Shown: positions 42,730-52,293, numbered from the stretch's first letter. The stretch: 64,000 nucleotides of DNA from Verrucomicrobiales bacterium (GCA_024636835.1 JAGXGH010000086.1:1-64000), one strand, 5' to 3'. A program made the numbers and translations. Notes: a model not told the origin generated them from the sequence alone.

Positions 42730-44880
42730 CTAGGTCAGGCCCCAGCGTCGCCGCAGGAACCATTCCAAGGCAAGAATGAATGTGATAAAGAGGAGCACCC
42801 AAGTTCTATCCCAAAGCGGATTCAAGCGGGTGCGTGCCTCCATCGGACTGGTCTCGCGAAGGAAATCGGTGAAGAGATCCTTGATTTCGTTCGGGTTGAC
42901 CAAACGTCCGCCGGTAGCGGCAGCGAGTTGCCCCAGGTAGGCGGTATCGGTCGCTGTTTCCGTGCGCTCGACTTCTTCGGTGAACGCGATAAAGCGCGCA
43001 CGCACGACCTTGCCATTCGGTAGTTTGATGGTGGCGGAATAACGGCCACTGGCGCGGGGCGTAAAGTTGGCTGAGTAGCTGGTTTGGTCATCGTTCGGAG
43101 CGAGCGCAAGGACGGCAGCCTGCTCCTCATCGTGCGTAATATTGACAACAGGCTGGCCTTGAGGCGGCTCAAGTCCGTTGAGAGCAAGTGTGAATGTGAT
43201 TTCTTCTCCGAGAGCGAGGTTAGCGGTGTTGGTTTGAAAAGTGTAGTTGCTGCCGGGAGTAACTCCCCCGTTGGAGAGCATCCAGAGAACGAGCTGATCC
43301 CAAAAAAGATCGTAGAGGTTGTTGTCGAATTCCGTCTTGGAGTTAAACACCCACTTCCAAAGATCGCCCACGCCGAGAGAAAGCGTCTGCCCTCCACCGA
43401 AACGACGGAAAACGACGCCGGTATTCCGGCTGTTGGTATCGGCGTAGGTTTCGGCGAGCGTTTTTGGATCGCTGATGGGTTGGTAGGAGGTAATCTCAGG
43501 AAGGTCGTCGGCTGCGGTGCGTTGGTGAAGAAGTTTGAATGGCGGAACCGATAAGGCCGCGGTCGCCACTTCAAGTCGGGCAGGCTCGGTGGAATCATTC
43601 CAGCGGATCGGCTCGAGTCCGGAATCCGGGATATTCTCCCACGGTTTTCCACGGGAAAAAATCACAATGCCGCTTTGCTGATCGACCCATTCCCTTAGAG
43701 CGTCGACTCCGGATTCGCCGAGCACTTCATCGACTTTCTTGCCCAGAATCACGATTTTATAGGGCGAGAAATCTTCGACTGATGAAGGAGCCGTGAGTTC
43801 TTCCTTTGCCCGCTTGGGATTCGAACGAACGGCGCGCACACGCTGCTTCGTGAATCGCACGAGCGCGTCGACGTCGAGCTTGTCATTGCGCGCCAGCGAG
43901 CGCCGGAGAAAGGTGGTGTCCCAATAAGGCTCGCCTTCGACGAGAAGAACGCGGACCTTCTCATCGAGGACGTTGAGATAATTGACCGCGGTGTTGTTGC
44001 CGGTCTGATGTTCGTTGGCAACGGGCTGCACATTGAACGCGTATTCGAACTGACCACTCTGCTCTTCTGTGACGACAAACTCAACCTCGTGAAAAGACTT
44101 GTCCCCGGTTTGAAGTCGTTTGCTGTTCACCACTTTCCCTTCGCGAAGAAGGTCGACAACGATGGTCTCACGGGGACAACCGATGGTGCGCAGGGTTGCG
44201 CTGAGGCGGGTGAGTTGTTTTTTAAAGGTATAGGGATGGTATCCGGAGATACGGATGGAAATATCGCGTGCCGAACCGGCTGAACCAATCGGAACGCCAT
44301 ACACGACGGTGTCGCGGTCGCGCGCATATCGGGCGGTTTGACCGGGAGGGATGGCTTCGAGGTCGTGTCCGTCAGTCAGAAGAAGGAGCGCGGCAGGAGG
44401 GGCACCCTGATGATTTCGGAAGAGCTGGCGAAAGACCGAGTGGAAGAGAGTTTGATCCCCATCTGGAGTCATCTTGCCGAGTTGATCCGGAGTAACCGCT
44501 TGCACCGACGAATCGAAGACATGATAGCGCAGAATGGAATTTAGATCCACGTTCTTGAAGTCGTCATCCGCCAAGAGATTTCGGGCATATTCAAATCGAG
44601 TGACGCCATCAACATCGTCTTCAGCCATGCTTGCGGAGCGATCGATGGCGATCAAAAACGAACGCTCGACTGTCGGCGGAACGATCGTCATTTCCTCGGA
44701 AACGCGTAGTAGTAGTGAGACGATGAGAAGAACGCCGAGGAGACGGAGAGCAGTGAGGACAATGCTCCGCATTCGTCCTAGACGACGATTAGCACGCTGA
44801 TGCGCGACCAAGGTAAGCACGGCCAACGCCACCGCGATGCCGATGATCCAGGAGATGGGAAGAATCGGATCGAAGATCAT
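42730..44880 (-). CDS. VWA-domain membrane protein of the moxR operon
   Basis: About 716 residues. Two N-terminal helices (IIGIAVALAVLTLVA and ALRLLGVLLIVSLLLRVS), then a von Willebrand A domain with the MIDAS start FLIAIDRSASMAEDDVDG (residues ~75-95) and the later LLLLTDGHDLEAI. A beta-sandwich section and a GATase-like part with LLVEGEPYWDTTFLRRSL follow, and one C-terminal helix (WVLLFITFILALEWFL) ends it. This matches the 'glutamine amidotransferase/VWA' proteins of these operons, which probably load or check a cofactor or metal complex. Start from ATG at 44880, overlapping the upstream gene by four bases. Confidence 0.8.
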   Translation of the reverse strand: MIFDPILPISWIIGIAVALAVLTLVAHQRANRRLGRMRSIVLTALRLLGVLLIVSLLLRVSEEMTIVPPTVERSFLIAIDRSASMAEDDVDGVTRFEYARNLLADDDFKNVDLNSILRYHVFDSSVQAVTPDQLGKMTPDGDQTLFHSVFRQLFRNHQGAPPAALLLLTDGHDLEAIPPGQTARYARDRDTVVYGVPIGSAGSARDISIRISGYHPYTFKKQLTRLSATLRTIGCPRETIVVDLLREGKVVNSKRLQTGDKSFHEVEFVVTEEQSGQFEYAFNVQPVANEHQTGNNTAVNYLNVLDEKVRVLLVEGEPYWDTTFLRRSLARNDKLDVDALVRFTKQRVRAVRSNPKRAKEELTAPSSVEDFSPYKIVILGKKVDEVLGESGVDALREWVDQQSGIVIFSRGKPWENIPDSGLEPIRWNDSTEPARLEVATAALSVPPFKLLHQRTAADDLPEITSYQPISDPKTLAETYADTNSRNTGVVFRRFGGGQTLSLGVGDLWKWVFNSKTEFDNNLYDLFWDQLVLWMLSNGGVTPGSNYTFQTNTANLALGEEITFTLALNGLEPPQGQPVVNITHDEEQAAVLALAPNDDQTSYSANFTPRASGRYSATIKLPNGKVVRARFIAFTEEVERTETATDTAYLGQLAAATGGRLVNPNEIKDLFTDFLRETSPMEARTRLNPLWDRTWVLLFITFILALEWFLRRRWGLT

Positions 44881-46970
44881 GCCGCGACCTCCTTGCTTGG
44901 TTTTTTGAGCACGAGATGGAGCAGTGACTCCAATGCAAGAAAGCCCAGTGCGGCGAGAACGAACCAGTGAAAGGCGGGGAGTCCCTCGACCCATTCATCG
45001 ACATCCGCGCCAACACCAAGCAGGCTGGCATTGGAGGATTCGGGCGTACGGGAGGGTAGCACGGCAGGATCGAGTGCGCGGAGATCGGACTCGTGATTCG
45101 TCGCATTGACCGCGAAGACTTGCAAGGGGTTGCCATCGTTGTCGGGAAGAATATAAGGTCCGGGAGTGTCGGCGGCGAAGCTGAAGAAGACGCGCTCGCC
45201 CCGAATTTCAACTTCGGCCTCGATTTCGCTCTGGTCGGGGGCAATCAGTCGGCGTCCCATGGATTCAGAGGTCCAGGCTTCGGAGTATATTCGATCCCCC
45301 ACCCGGTAGTCGCCTTCACGCGAACTGGCCGGCGAAAGCTTACCGAGAATGTCGTGTATCCATCCGGGAAAGAGACTTTGGCGGGCGATGTTGGAGGAAA
45401 GCTCACCAACCGAAAAGTTGGCGATGAGGAGCGTGCCGAGTCCCGCTTGGGTTTCAGTGAGAGCGGGAGTACCATCGGCGTAGCTAAGCAGGACACGACC
45501 ATTCCCGGTCGCGGATGCGTGATAGAGGTTATAGAATTCGAGGAAACCCAGATTGCGGCGGCGGTCGCCTTTGAAGAGACGCAGGAATGGTGAGCGAAAG
45601 TCACCTTCGGAAATCCTCATCGCTCCTCCGGCAAGGTTCGCTGAGTTCAATTTTGTGGTCGGTTGGAGCGGGAGTTCATTGCCGAGGGTATCGGCGAGAA
45701 GCGACAGATTGGCAATGTCGTGGGTGCCATCGAGGAAGATCAGCGCCCCGCCGCCCGAGCGAAGAAAGGTGCAGATCGCGCCCACTTGCGTGCGGGAAAG
45801 CGCCGGTGCCTGGGTGATAAGAATCTTGGATGACCCTGAGAGCGAAGACGGCGTGAAATTTTCACCATTCAATTCAAGGACGCGATAGACGCCGTGACTG
45901 TCTTCGGCATATGGATTGACGGCCGCCTTGAGAAAGCGCGTCGAGTTCCCATCACCCTCCCCGTCGTGGAGAATGACAACTTGCTCAGTATCGCGCACTG
46001 CAACGGGCAACCAGAACTGGTTGTCGAGCGGGAGGTCATCGGGCGATAGCCGGATCTCGACCGCGTGGGTTCCGGAGCGTAACCCGGGCATGGCAAGTGT
46101 GACTTCACCTTCGCCCCAAGGAGGAAGCGAGACGGTCTCATCTGCGACCAAAGCGCCGGCTACAAAAGCTTCGATCTTGCCACTGTAGGTGTCGCGCGAG
46201 TAATTCCCCACCCGGGCGGTGATATCAAATTGCTGACTGCGAGTAGGCGGAGAACCGGCGAGTTTGGCCTCGATGATGGCTTGGTTTCTGCGCGCTTCGT
46301 TGTCGGTGGCGGGAACAAAGAGGAGGTTGGATTTCCCTGGAAGGGCGTCGAACTGTATCGATGCCCAATTCTTGCGCTGAAAGTCCGAGAGGTAGATGAA
46401 GTCAACGGGACCATCCGCCTTGGAGGCTAGTTGAACAGCCAACAAATTCGCGGCTTTGAAGTCAGCCCTCGCAGCTTGTGGTTCGGCATCTGCAATGAAC
46501 TTTTCAGCCGCAGCGATGTTATGACTAAATTGGGAAAAACCAGCTTTCGGTACGCGTCCGGCAAGAATCGGAATCACGCGGTCGAGAGGATCGAGTGCGC
46601 GGAGAATTTCCGAGGACTTGAGTTGCGCACGTTTCCAGGTCGAGACGTTCTCGTCATGGTGAGCCATGCTCAGCGATTGATCGACGATGAGGATGACATG
46701 GCGGCGCTCGGATTGACTTTGTTTATTCACCCCGATGACCGGTCGGAAAAATGCGAGGACGAGCGCAATCAATGCGAGCGAGCGAAGCAGAAGAAAAAAG
46801 AAGTGTCGCCACTTGAATAGGCGCGAGCGACCGGCAAGAGATTTTTTCAAGTCATCGAGCGACGAGAAGAAATACTTTTTGGGTGTCCGTCGGCTGAGCC
46901 AATGGATCACGAATGGCAATGCTGCCAAGGCAAGCCATCCCCAAAGTGCGCTGGCTGAGGTAAAGCTCAT
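44877..46970 (-). CDS. BatA-like N-terminal double-TM, VWA membrane protein
   Basis: About 697 residues. It begins MSFTSASALWGWLALAALP, then FVIHWLSRRTPKKYFFSSL, the BatA signature: two helices with a conserved basic stretch between. A VWA domain follows with DQSLSMAHHDEN (near-canonical MIDAS DxSxS at residue ~105). Later there is a beta-rich region with IGNYSRDT-like strands and a C-terminal helix (HWFVLAALGFLALESLLHL). Partner of the DUF58 protein in moxR operons. The start at 46970 overlaps the DUF58 gene end by four bases (ATGA), and the end overlaps the VWA gene. Confidence 0.82.
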   Translation of the reverse strand: MSFTSASALWGWLALAALPFVIHWLSRRTPKKYFFSSLDDLKKSLAGRSRLFKWRHFFFLLLRSLALIALVLAFFRPVIGVNKQSQSERRHVILIVDQSLSMAHHDENVSTWKRAQLKSSEILRALDPLDRVIPILAGRVPKAGFSQFSHNIAAAEKFIADAEPQAARADFKAANLLAVQLASKADGPVDFIYLSDFQRKNWASIQFDALPGKSNLLFVPATDNEARRNQAIIEAKLAGSPPTRSQQFDITARVGNYSRDTYSGKIEAFVAGALVADETVSLPPWGEGEVTLAMPGLRSGTHAVEIRLSPDDLPLDNQFWLPVAVRDTEQVVILHDGEGDGNSTRFLKAAVNPYAEDSHGVYRVLELNGENFTPSSLSGSSKILITQAPALSRTQVGAICTFLRSGGGALIFLDGTHDIANLSLLADTLGNELPLQPTTKLNSANLAGGAMRISEGDFRSPFLRLFKGDRRRNLGFLEFYNLYHASATGNGRVLLSYADGTPALTETQAGLGTLLIANFSVGELSSNIARQSLFPGWIHDILGKLSPASSREGDYRVGDRIYSEAWTSESMGRRLIAPDQSEIEAEVEIRGERVFFSFAADTPGPYILPDNDGNPLQVFAVNATNHESDLRALDPAVLPSRTPESSNASLLGVGADVDEWVEGLPAFHWFVLAALGFLALESLLHLVLKKPSKEVAA

Positions 46971-47995
46971 GATTCGAATTCGGTCCAACTGCGAAAACCC
47001 AGGTAGGCTTCGATGGCGTCGAGATAAGGTTGGTCGGTGCTGACGCGGGCGAAATCGATCCGTCGGCGCATCGCACCAGTGCTCAGCGCCGCCGTGCGGT
47101 CGCGAACAGTCGCTTCAAAGACGTCCCGGATCTCTTCTGGTTCGACTTCGATTTCTTCTTCGGTTTCGAGATCCACAAAGCGAGCAAGTGGCGCGCTCGG
47201 GAGAGTGCTCTCCTCGGGATCGGCTATTTGGAGAAGGAGAATCTCAAACCCGCGATGAAGGAAGGGACTGAGGGCTTCCAGAATTTCTTCCGGGGCTTCA
47301 CCAAGAAAATCGGAGAGAACAACGAGACGCCCCCGACGCTTGGTCAGCAGTGCGGTTTCGGTAAGCGATTCGGCGATGCGGGTTTCGCCTTGCGGATGAT
47401 CCGTCGGCAGCGCGAGTTGCATAAGCATGCGCTGGAGATGCCTTGTGGTGCCACCACAGGGAAGGTGCGAGCGCACTTTATCGGCGAAGAGAGTGAGACT
47501 GACCTTATCCCCCTGGCGAATCATCAGATGGGCGAGCGATGCGGCAATGCGGGCAGAGCGTAGCGCCTTCTGCTCGCGCCCTCCGGTAGCGAATGCCATC
47601 GAGCCGGAAACATCGGTAACAAGATGAACGGCGAGGTCGGTAAGCTCATCATAAGTGCGAATGAAGAGCTTCTTGGTGCGGGCGTAAACGTGCCAATCAA
47701 TCGCGTTGACGGAAAGCCCGGGATAGTACTGCTTGTGCTCGGCAAACTCCCCACCGGATCCGAAATCGTGCGACTTGTGACGACCGGAAAATCGCGCTTC
47801 GACCGTGCTTTTCGCGAAGGCGATGAGATTTCTGTAGCGGGCAAGTTCTTCTTCATTGAGGAACTTCTTCCCACTGGGCAAGGCGGGTGGAGTCGCTTTC
47901 TCCCTCGCCTTGAAATGCGACGGCAGCGGTGGAGGTGTGGTCCGGAGGGGCGCTGCAGGTAATGTCCCCGGGGGCCTTTGAGCAGGAATAGCCAT
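46967..47995 (-). CDS. DUF58 protein
   Basis: A 342-residue soluble protein of the DUF58/VWA-like family that accompanies MoxR ATPases. It has the FSGRHKSHDFGSGGEFAEHK stretch, then LSVNAIDWHVYARTKKL, the characteristic DUF58 core, and a VWA-like MIDAS LVTDVSGSMAFATGG. A proline-rich N-terminus (AAPLRTTPPPLP) suggests a flexible lead. It is 8 bases after the moxR stop. Confidence 0.9.
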   Translation of the reverse strand: MAIPAQRPPGTLPAAPLRTTPPPLPSHFKAREKATPPALPSGKKFLNEEELARYRNLIAFAKSTVEARFSGRHKSHDFGSGGEFAEHKQYYPGLSVNAIDWHVYARTKKLFIRTYDELTDLAVHLVTDVSGSMAFATGGREQKALRSARIAASLAHLMIRQGDKVSLTLFADKVRSHLPCGGTTRHLQRMLMQLALPTDHPQGETRIAESLTETALLTKRRGRLVVLSDFLGEAPEEILEALSPFLHRGFEILLLQIADPEESTLPSAPLARFVDLETEEEIEVEPEEIRDVFEATVRDRTAALSTGAMRRRIDFARVSTDQPYLDAIEAYLGFRSWTEFES

Positions 47996-48003
47996 AGCAA
48001 GGT

Positions 48004-48978
48004 CTAGCGATGCTCATCGAGGAGGCGGACAATAATATCCTTCGCTGTTAGGCCTTCGCCCGTGGCGCGATAGTTTGGCACGATGCGGTGCGAGAGCACG
48101 GCTGGTGCTACTTCGTAAACGTCGTGCACCTCGGGCGCCGAACGCCCATCCATGAGAGCAAATGCCTTCGCACCAAAGACGAGATACTGCGAGGCGCGAG
48201 GGCCGGCACCCCATTCAATGTATTTCTTGGCAACCTCGGCAGGAGCAGACTCGCCGGGACGGGTCGCGACCGAAAGAGCAACCGCACTGGCTAGAACGCC
48301 ATCCGCAACGGGCATCGCTCGAACAAGTTTCTGAAACTCGAGAAGTTTTTCTGCAGTGAGCACTCTATTCAATGTCGCCCTTTCACCAATCGTCGTGCGG
48401 CGAACGATCTCCTGCTCTTCCGCCGGCTGAGGATAACCCAAATCGAGAGAGAACATGAAACGATCAAGCTGCGCTTCCGGGAGAGGATAGGTTCCTTCCT
48501 GCTCGATGGGGTTCTGGGTGGCGACAACCAAGAACGGTGATGGCAACGGCCTGGTCTCACCAGCCACAGTAATCTTGCGCTCCTGCATCGCCTCCAGAAG
48601 AGCCGACTGGGTTTTGGGAGGCGTTCGGTTAATTTCGTCAGCGAGAAGAAGGTTCGTGAATACGGGTCCCGGCCTGTATTGAAACTCGAGGTTACCTGCG
48701 TGCTCGTGAATAACTTCCGACCCGATGATATCGCTGGGCATCAAATCAGGAGTGAACTGAATGCGGTTGAAGCTGACGCCAAGCACATCGGCAATCGAAT
48801 GCACGAGGAGGGTTTTTGCGAGGCCGGGCACGCCGATAAGAAGGCAGTGCCCATTTGCGAAAAGCGAGGCGACAAGGCTTTTCACGATGTCATTCTGCCC
48901 AACAATGACCTTGGAGAGTTCCTCCATGACTTGGGCTGCCGACGCTCGGGCCTCTTCGATGCTCGTATTTTGATCCAT
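48004..48978 (-). CDS. MoxR-family AAA ATPase
   Basis: A 324-residue AAA+ chaperone. Walker A LLIGVPGLAKTLLVHSIAD (residues ~52-70), Walker B LLADEINRTPPKTQSALLEA (~115), a sensor region VVATQNPIEQEGTYPLPEAQ and QLDRFMF, all typical of MoxR. These ATPases remodel metalloprotein or VWA partners using ATP. It is the first gene of a seven-gene run to 37921, in which all intergenic gaps are under 15 bases. Confidence 0.95.
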   Translation of the reverse strand: MDQNTSIEEARASAAQVMEELSKVIVGQNDIVKSLVASLFANGHCLLIGVPGLAKTLLVHSIADVLGVSFNRIQFTPDLMPSDIIGSEVIHEHAGNLEFQYRPGPVFTNLLLADEINRTPPKTQSALLEAMQERKITVAGETRPLPSPFLVVATQNPIEQEGTYPLPEAQLDRFMFSLDLGYPQPAEEQEIVRRTTIGERATLNRVLTAEKLLEFQKLVRAMPVADGVLASAVALSVATRPGESAPAEVAKKYIEWGAGPRASQYLVFGAKAFALMDGRSAPEVHDVYEVAPAVLSHRIVPNYRATGEGLTAKDIIVRLLDEHR

Positions 48979-49289
48979 AATTTCAGTTGGGATAACGGGT
49001 GCAGCTTATTCGTTATTAGGAAAGTTTATCCACTACAATCCCTTACCAAATTTATAATTATACCAAATCTTGGTATTGATCTGACGCGATTGGGTGGGGA
49101 GTTGGTTGATCGTGAGCTACTTGTGCGCGGCAAAAAGTCATGTTTTTATTCGAAACCGCTATTACAGATGGGGGACACAAAGTGACCAATTTGTTATTTA
49201 CACCTCGCAAGGTAGGCGTATCTCCCCTGCCCCCAAGCATTGGGAAAACGCGCTAACTGGATTCGTTCAAAATGCCCCATAAGGGAGCA
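48979..49289. other. 311-base spacer with AT-rich promoter-like segment
   Basis: This is between argF (to the right, same strand) and the moxR operon start. No gene is convincing. A 60-base AT-rich stretch (49020-49080) lies 40-100 bases upstream of moxR and contains the perfect palindrome at 49061-49075 (see separate entry). I cannot fix -35 and -10 boxes. Confidence 0.4.
49061..49075. promoter_or_regulatory. Candidate operator palindrome upstream of moxR operon
   Basis: TACCAAATCTTGGTA is a perfect 6+6 palindrome with a 3-base centre, inside an AT-rich segment 83 bases before the moxR start codon. A second half-site, TACCAAAT, lies at 49044-49051. This fits a dimeric repressor site, but no regulator is known and nothing else supports it. 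Confidence 0.3.
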
Positions 49290-50207
49290 CTATCCCCTGC
49301 TCAAGAGATATTGCATCACGCCCTTCTGCGCGTGCAGACGGTTCTCCGCTTGGGTGAAAATCTCATCCGCACGTGCTTCGAGCACAGCTTCGGTGATTTC
49401 CTTGCCGCGATACGCGGGCAAACAGTGAAGCACCATCGCGTTTGAGGCCGCTTTGGCGAGCATTGCATCGTTCACCTGAAACGCCATCAACTGCTCTTCA
49501 CGACCTGCATCGTCAAGTTCTTCCTGCCCCATGCTTACCCACACATCCGTGTAAAGTACATCCGCGTCGGCAACCGCAGCGTCAACATCGGAACTGAAGC
49601 TGACATTTCCTTTGGTAAAATTCTCACGGAACGCCGCATCGGGGAGGCACATCTCCGGTCCGGCAACGACCAATTCAAACCCGAGACGTTCGGCCGCCCA
49701 CATCCACGAACGCGACATGTTGTTGTCGCCATCGCCAAGGAAAACAATCTTCTTCCCCTCCCAAGTGCCGAACTTCTCACGAATCGACAACAGATCCGCA
49801 ATGATCTGACATGGATGTTCTTCATCAGTCAGTGCATTGATCGTAGGAATCCCAGAATACTCGGCAAAGGTTTCGACATCCGACTGATCGAAAGTCCGAA
49901 TGATCGCGCCATGCACCATGCGCCCGAGAACACGCGCCGTATCTTCGATAGGCTCGCCCCGACCAAGCTGCATATCCTTTGAGGAAAGATAGATCGCGCT
50001 CCCGCCCATCTCTCTAACTCCCACTTCAAAACTCACACGGGTACGTGTTGATGCCTTGCTGAAAATCATCGCCCAGGTCTGATTCGCAAGAATCCCCCGA
50101 TTGGTGGCATTCTTATTCTTACGATCGCGCTTCGCGACCTCGCCGATTTCGACGATTCGCTCTAAATCCTGTGCGGTGCAGTGTTGAATTCCGAGAAGAT
50201 GTTTCAT
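49290..50207 (-). CDS. argF: Ornithine carbamoyltransferase
   Basis: A 305-residue enzyme that makes citrulline from ornithine and carbamoyl phosphate. The carbamoyl-phosphate loop is FSKASTRTRVSFEVGV (S-T-R-T), the GRGEPIEDTARVLGRMV and HPCQIIADLLSI segments follow, and the ornithine-binding HCLPAYRGKE near the C-terminus marks it as OTC rather than ATC. Length and motifs are standard. No other arg genes are near. Confidence 0.96.
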   Translation of the reverse strand: MKHLLGIQHCTAQDLERIVEIGEVAKRDRKNKNATNRGILANQTWAMIFSKASTRTRVSFEVGVREMGGSAIYLSSKDMQLGRGEPIEDTARVLGRMVHGAIIRTFDQSDVETFAEYSGIPTINALTDEEHPCQIIADLLSIREKFGTWEGKKIVFLGDGDNNMSRSWMWAAERLGFELVVAGPEMCLPDAAFRENFTKGNVSFSSDVDAAVADADVLYTDVWVSMGQEELDDAGREEQLMAFQVNDAMLAKAASNAMVLHCLPAYRGKEITEAVLEARADEIFTQAENRLHAQKGVMQYLLSRG

Positions 50208-50380
50208 AGCTGATTAGAAAAGTTACCCTCCATACGTCGCAGATTTTTGCGACGTTTCGAGAAATTGGGGAAGGAACAAGATGAACACCAAACATCTAAG
50301 GATGCAACTGAATTTCGCGACACAAACGAGACAAGAAACGCGGAACGAACATCTCTTCACCCCGGCGCAGTCGTATGAAA

Positions 50381-50407
50381 TGTAGTTAGACGTGTCGGCT
50401 AACACCT
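50381..50407. repeat. Second copy of a 27-base repeat
   Basis: Bases identical to 6395-6421, the left arm of the palindromic repeat near 6.4 kb. Here only one arm is present and no complementary arm follows. It sits in the 250-base gap between panE and argF, where I see no gene. Confidence 0.8.
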
Positions 50408-50442
50408 CATATCCGGCACCGCCGCAAACCACTTCACGCCCT

Positions 50443-51375
50443 TCATGGTGAAACACTCGCTTGATACGCCTCCATCGCTTTAAGAAGTATCCGCATTTCA
50501 GGAACATCCACACCTACCTCCTCAGCACGAAGCACAGGAAGACGCCAAATAGAATCTAATTCGATCCGTCGACCGGAGTGATAGTCGAGCAAACTCGATG
50601 GCCGGTAGGGCCCCATGTTTCTCGTCACTTCCATCTGCTTGGAAACCAAGGTTTCGACCTCTCCGATATCGTAACCAAGGGCACTCGCTACGGCGTGCAC
50701 CTCTCTCATCAGTCGCTCGACCTTATCGCTCACTCGCGACATAATCTCTGCGCAATCGATACCACCCTCGGCAATGGCCAATCCATTAAACGGAATGTTC
50801 CAGAACAACTTCCGCCATTGCGCTGCGGCAAGATTTTCAACCGCCTTGGCCTGGATGCCGCACGCACAAAGTTCATTCACTAATTCCTCACAAGCCCCTT
50901 CTCGTCCGCGATAGCATCCGACCGTAACATGCCCCTGATCGATATGATGAATCACCCCGGGTTCAATGCGGTTGAGACAGACAAAGCACAGCCCACTGTA
51001 GATTTCGGACTGAGGAAATTTTTCACCAAAGAACACATCGTTGCCCAGTCCATTCTGAAGCGTCAGAATGGTAGTGCCTTCTCCGACCATGGGCTTCACC
51101 CACTCCGCCACTTCGGCGTTTCCAGTTGTCTTCGTCGCAATAATCACTAAATCCACCACACCAACTTGGGATGGACGTTCGCTGACCTCAATCGGATCGA
51201 GATGAAAACTTTCCGCCACCTCACTGCGCACTTGGAGACCACGCAAACGAAGGCTTGGCACATCTGACCGCCCAATAAAGATCACATCACCACCGGAGTT
51301 GGCGATCAATCCACCGTAATAGCCACCGATCCCACCAGTGCCAACTATCGCAACTTTACCTAGCGTCTTTGCCAT
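50443..51375 (-). CDS. Ketopantoate reductase-like enzyme (PanE/ApbA)
   Basis: About 310 residues. Rossmann start VAIVGTGGIGGYYGGLIANS, the ApbA segment VDLVIIATKTTGN, TLQNGLGNDVFF, and the C-terminal domain with AAAQWRKLFWNIPFNGL, where the catalytic Lys and Asn of the K-x3-N-x4-N pattern are retained. The family reduces ketopantoate to pantoate for CoA synthesis, though members with other 2-oxo substrates exist. Start at the second of two adjacent ATGs (51375). Confidence 0.82.
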   Translation of the reverse strand: MAKTLGKVAIVGTGGIGGYYGGLIANSGGDVIFIGRSDVPSLRLRGLQVRSEVAESFHLDPIEVSERPSQVGVVDLVIIATKTTGNAEVAEWVKPMVGEGTTILTLQNGLGNDVFFGEKFPQSEIYSGLCFVCLNRIEPGVIHHIDQGHVTVGCYRGREGACEELVNELCACGIQAKAVENLAAAQWRKLFWNIPFNGLAIAEGGIDCAEIMSRVSDKVERLMREVHAVASALGYDIGEVETLVSKQMEVTRNMGPYRPSSLLDYHSGRRIELDSIWRLPVLRAEEVGVDVPEMRILLKAMEAYQASVSP

Positions 51376-51390
51376 CATAACCAGTAGCAC

Positions 51391-52068
51391 TTAACCCACA
51401 GCGTTCGCCGTGTAAATCGAAGCCACCCCGAATGACAAAGGATCACACTTCGCATCGGTAAACCCATTCGCATCGATGAGATCGGTCATCTCACTACCGG
51501 AAGGAAACTTTTCAATCGTTCCACCAAGATAGGCATAGGCGTCTTTTTGCCCGGTAATCACTCCTGCGACATTCGGCAAAAGGGTGTGGAGGTAAAACCG
51601 ATACGGGCCGCGTAGTAGTCCGGCGGGAAGTGAAAAATCGAGCACCAACATCATCCCGCCCGGCTTCAGCACGCGGGACATCTCACGGATTCCCTTCGGC
51701 CAGTCCGCCATGTTACGCAGACCGAATGCGACGGTCACCACGTCAAACGAATCGTCAGCAAAGGGCAGCGCCATTCCATCGGCGGCGACGAGGTGTTTGA
51801 TCTTTCGTTTGCGCGCCTCATCGAGCATCGGCACACAGAAATCCGCGCCAACAACCGTGGCGTCGGGAATACGTCCTTGGATTTCTTCCGCAAGATCACC
51901 TGATCCAGTCGCAAGATCCAACACCATAGCCGGCGATTTTGCCGCGACGATCTTGCCCACTTTTTTCCGCCACAGCACGTCCACACCAAGGCTCAACACA
52001 TGGTTGGTCACCACATATTTATCGGCAATTCGAGCGAACGCGTTTCGGACGTATTTTGGGTCTTGCAT
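51391..52068 (-). CDS. menG: Demethylmenaquinone / ubiquinone methyltransferase
   Basis: About 225 residues with the UbiE/MenG signatures: VRNAFARIADKYVVTNHVLS at the start, SAM motif I LDLATGSGDLAEEI, and RNMADWPKGIREMSRVLKPG. It methylates demethylmenaquinone (menaquinone route) or a ubiquinone precursor. The quinone cannot be decided from the sequence, but menaquinone is the rule in Verrucomicrobiota. Start at ATG 52068 (MQDPKYVRNAF). It is 15 bases upstream of the panE-like gene. Confidence 0.92.
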   Translation of the reverse strand: MQDPKYVRNAFARIADKYVVTNHVLSLGVDVLWRKKVGKIVAAKSPAMVLDLATGSGDLAEEIQGRIPDATVVGADFCVPMLDEARKRKIKHLVAADGMALPFADDSFDVVTVAFGLRNMADWPKGIREMSRVLKPGGMMLVLDFSLPAGLLRGPYRFYLHTLLPNVAGVITGQKDAYAYLGGTIEKFPSGSEMTDLIDANGFTDAKCDPLSFGVASIYTANAVG

Positions 52069-52135
52069 CTGCCCACAACATGCGCGGATTCTCGTCACTT
52101 CCAACAAAGAAACTCACTCTAGAAAGGAAAATAGG

Positions 52136-52293
52136 AACCACAGATTTCACGGATATACACGGATAATCAGTGAGTTACATCGACTAGGCGACTAACCCTC
52201 TGGTTGATCGAGATGAATTTCATAAGTGCCTCTAAATCCGTGCTTTCCGTGTCATTTGACTTCGTCCGTCTCCGCTGCGTTACGGCTGTGGTT
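52136..52293. repeat. Compound dispersed repeat with inverted module
   Basis: Starts AACCACAGATTTCACGGAT and ends, inverted, with the module of 23390-23429: bases 52254-52293 are its reverse complement at 38 of 40 positions. Inner CACGGAT and ATCCGTG copies form imperfect stems. It occupies most of the 293-base gap between menG and the Hsp70 gene. Confidence 0.8.
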
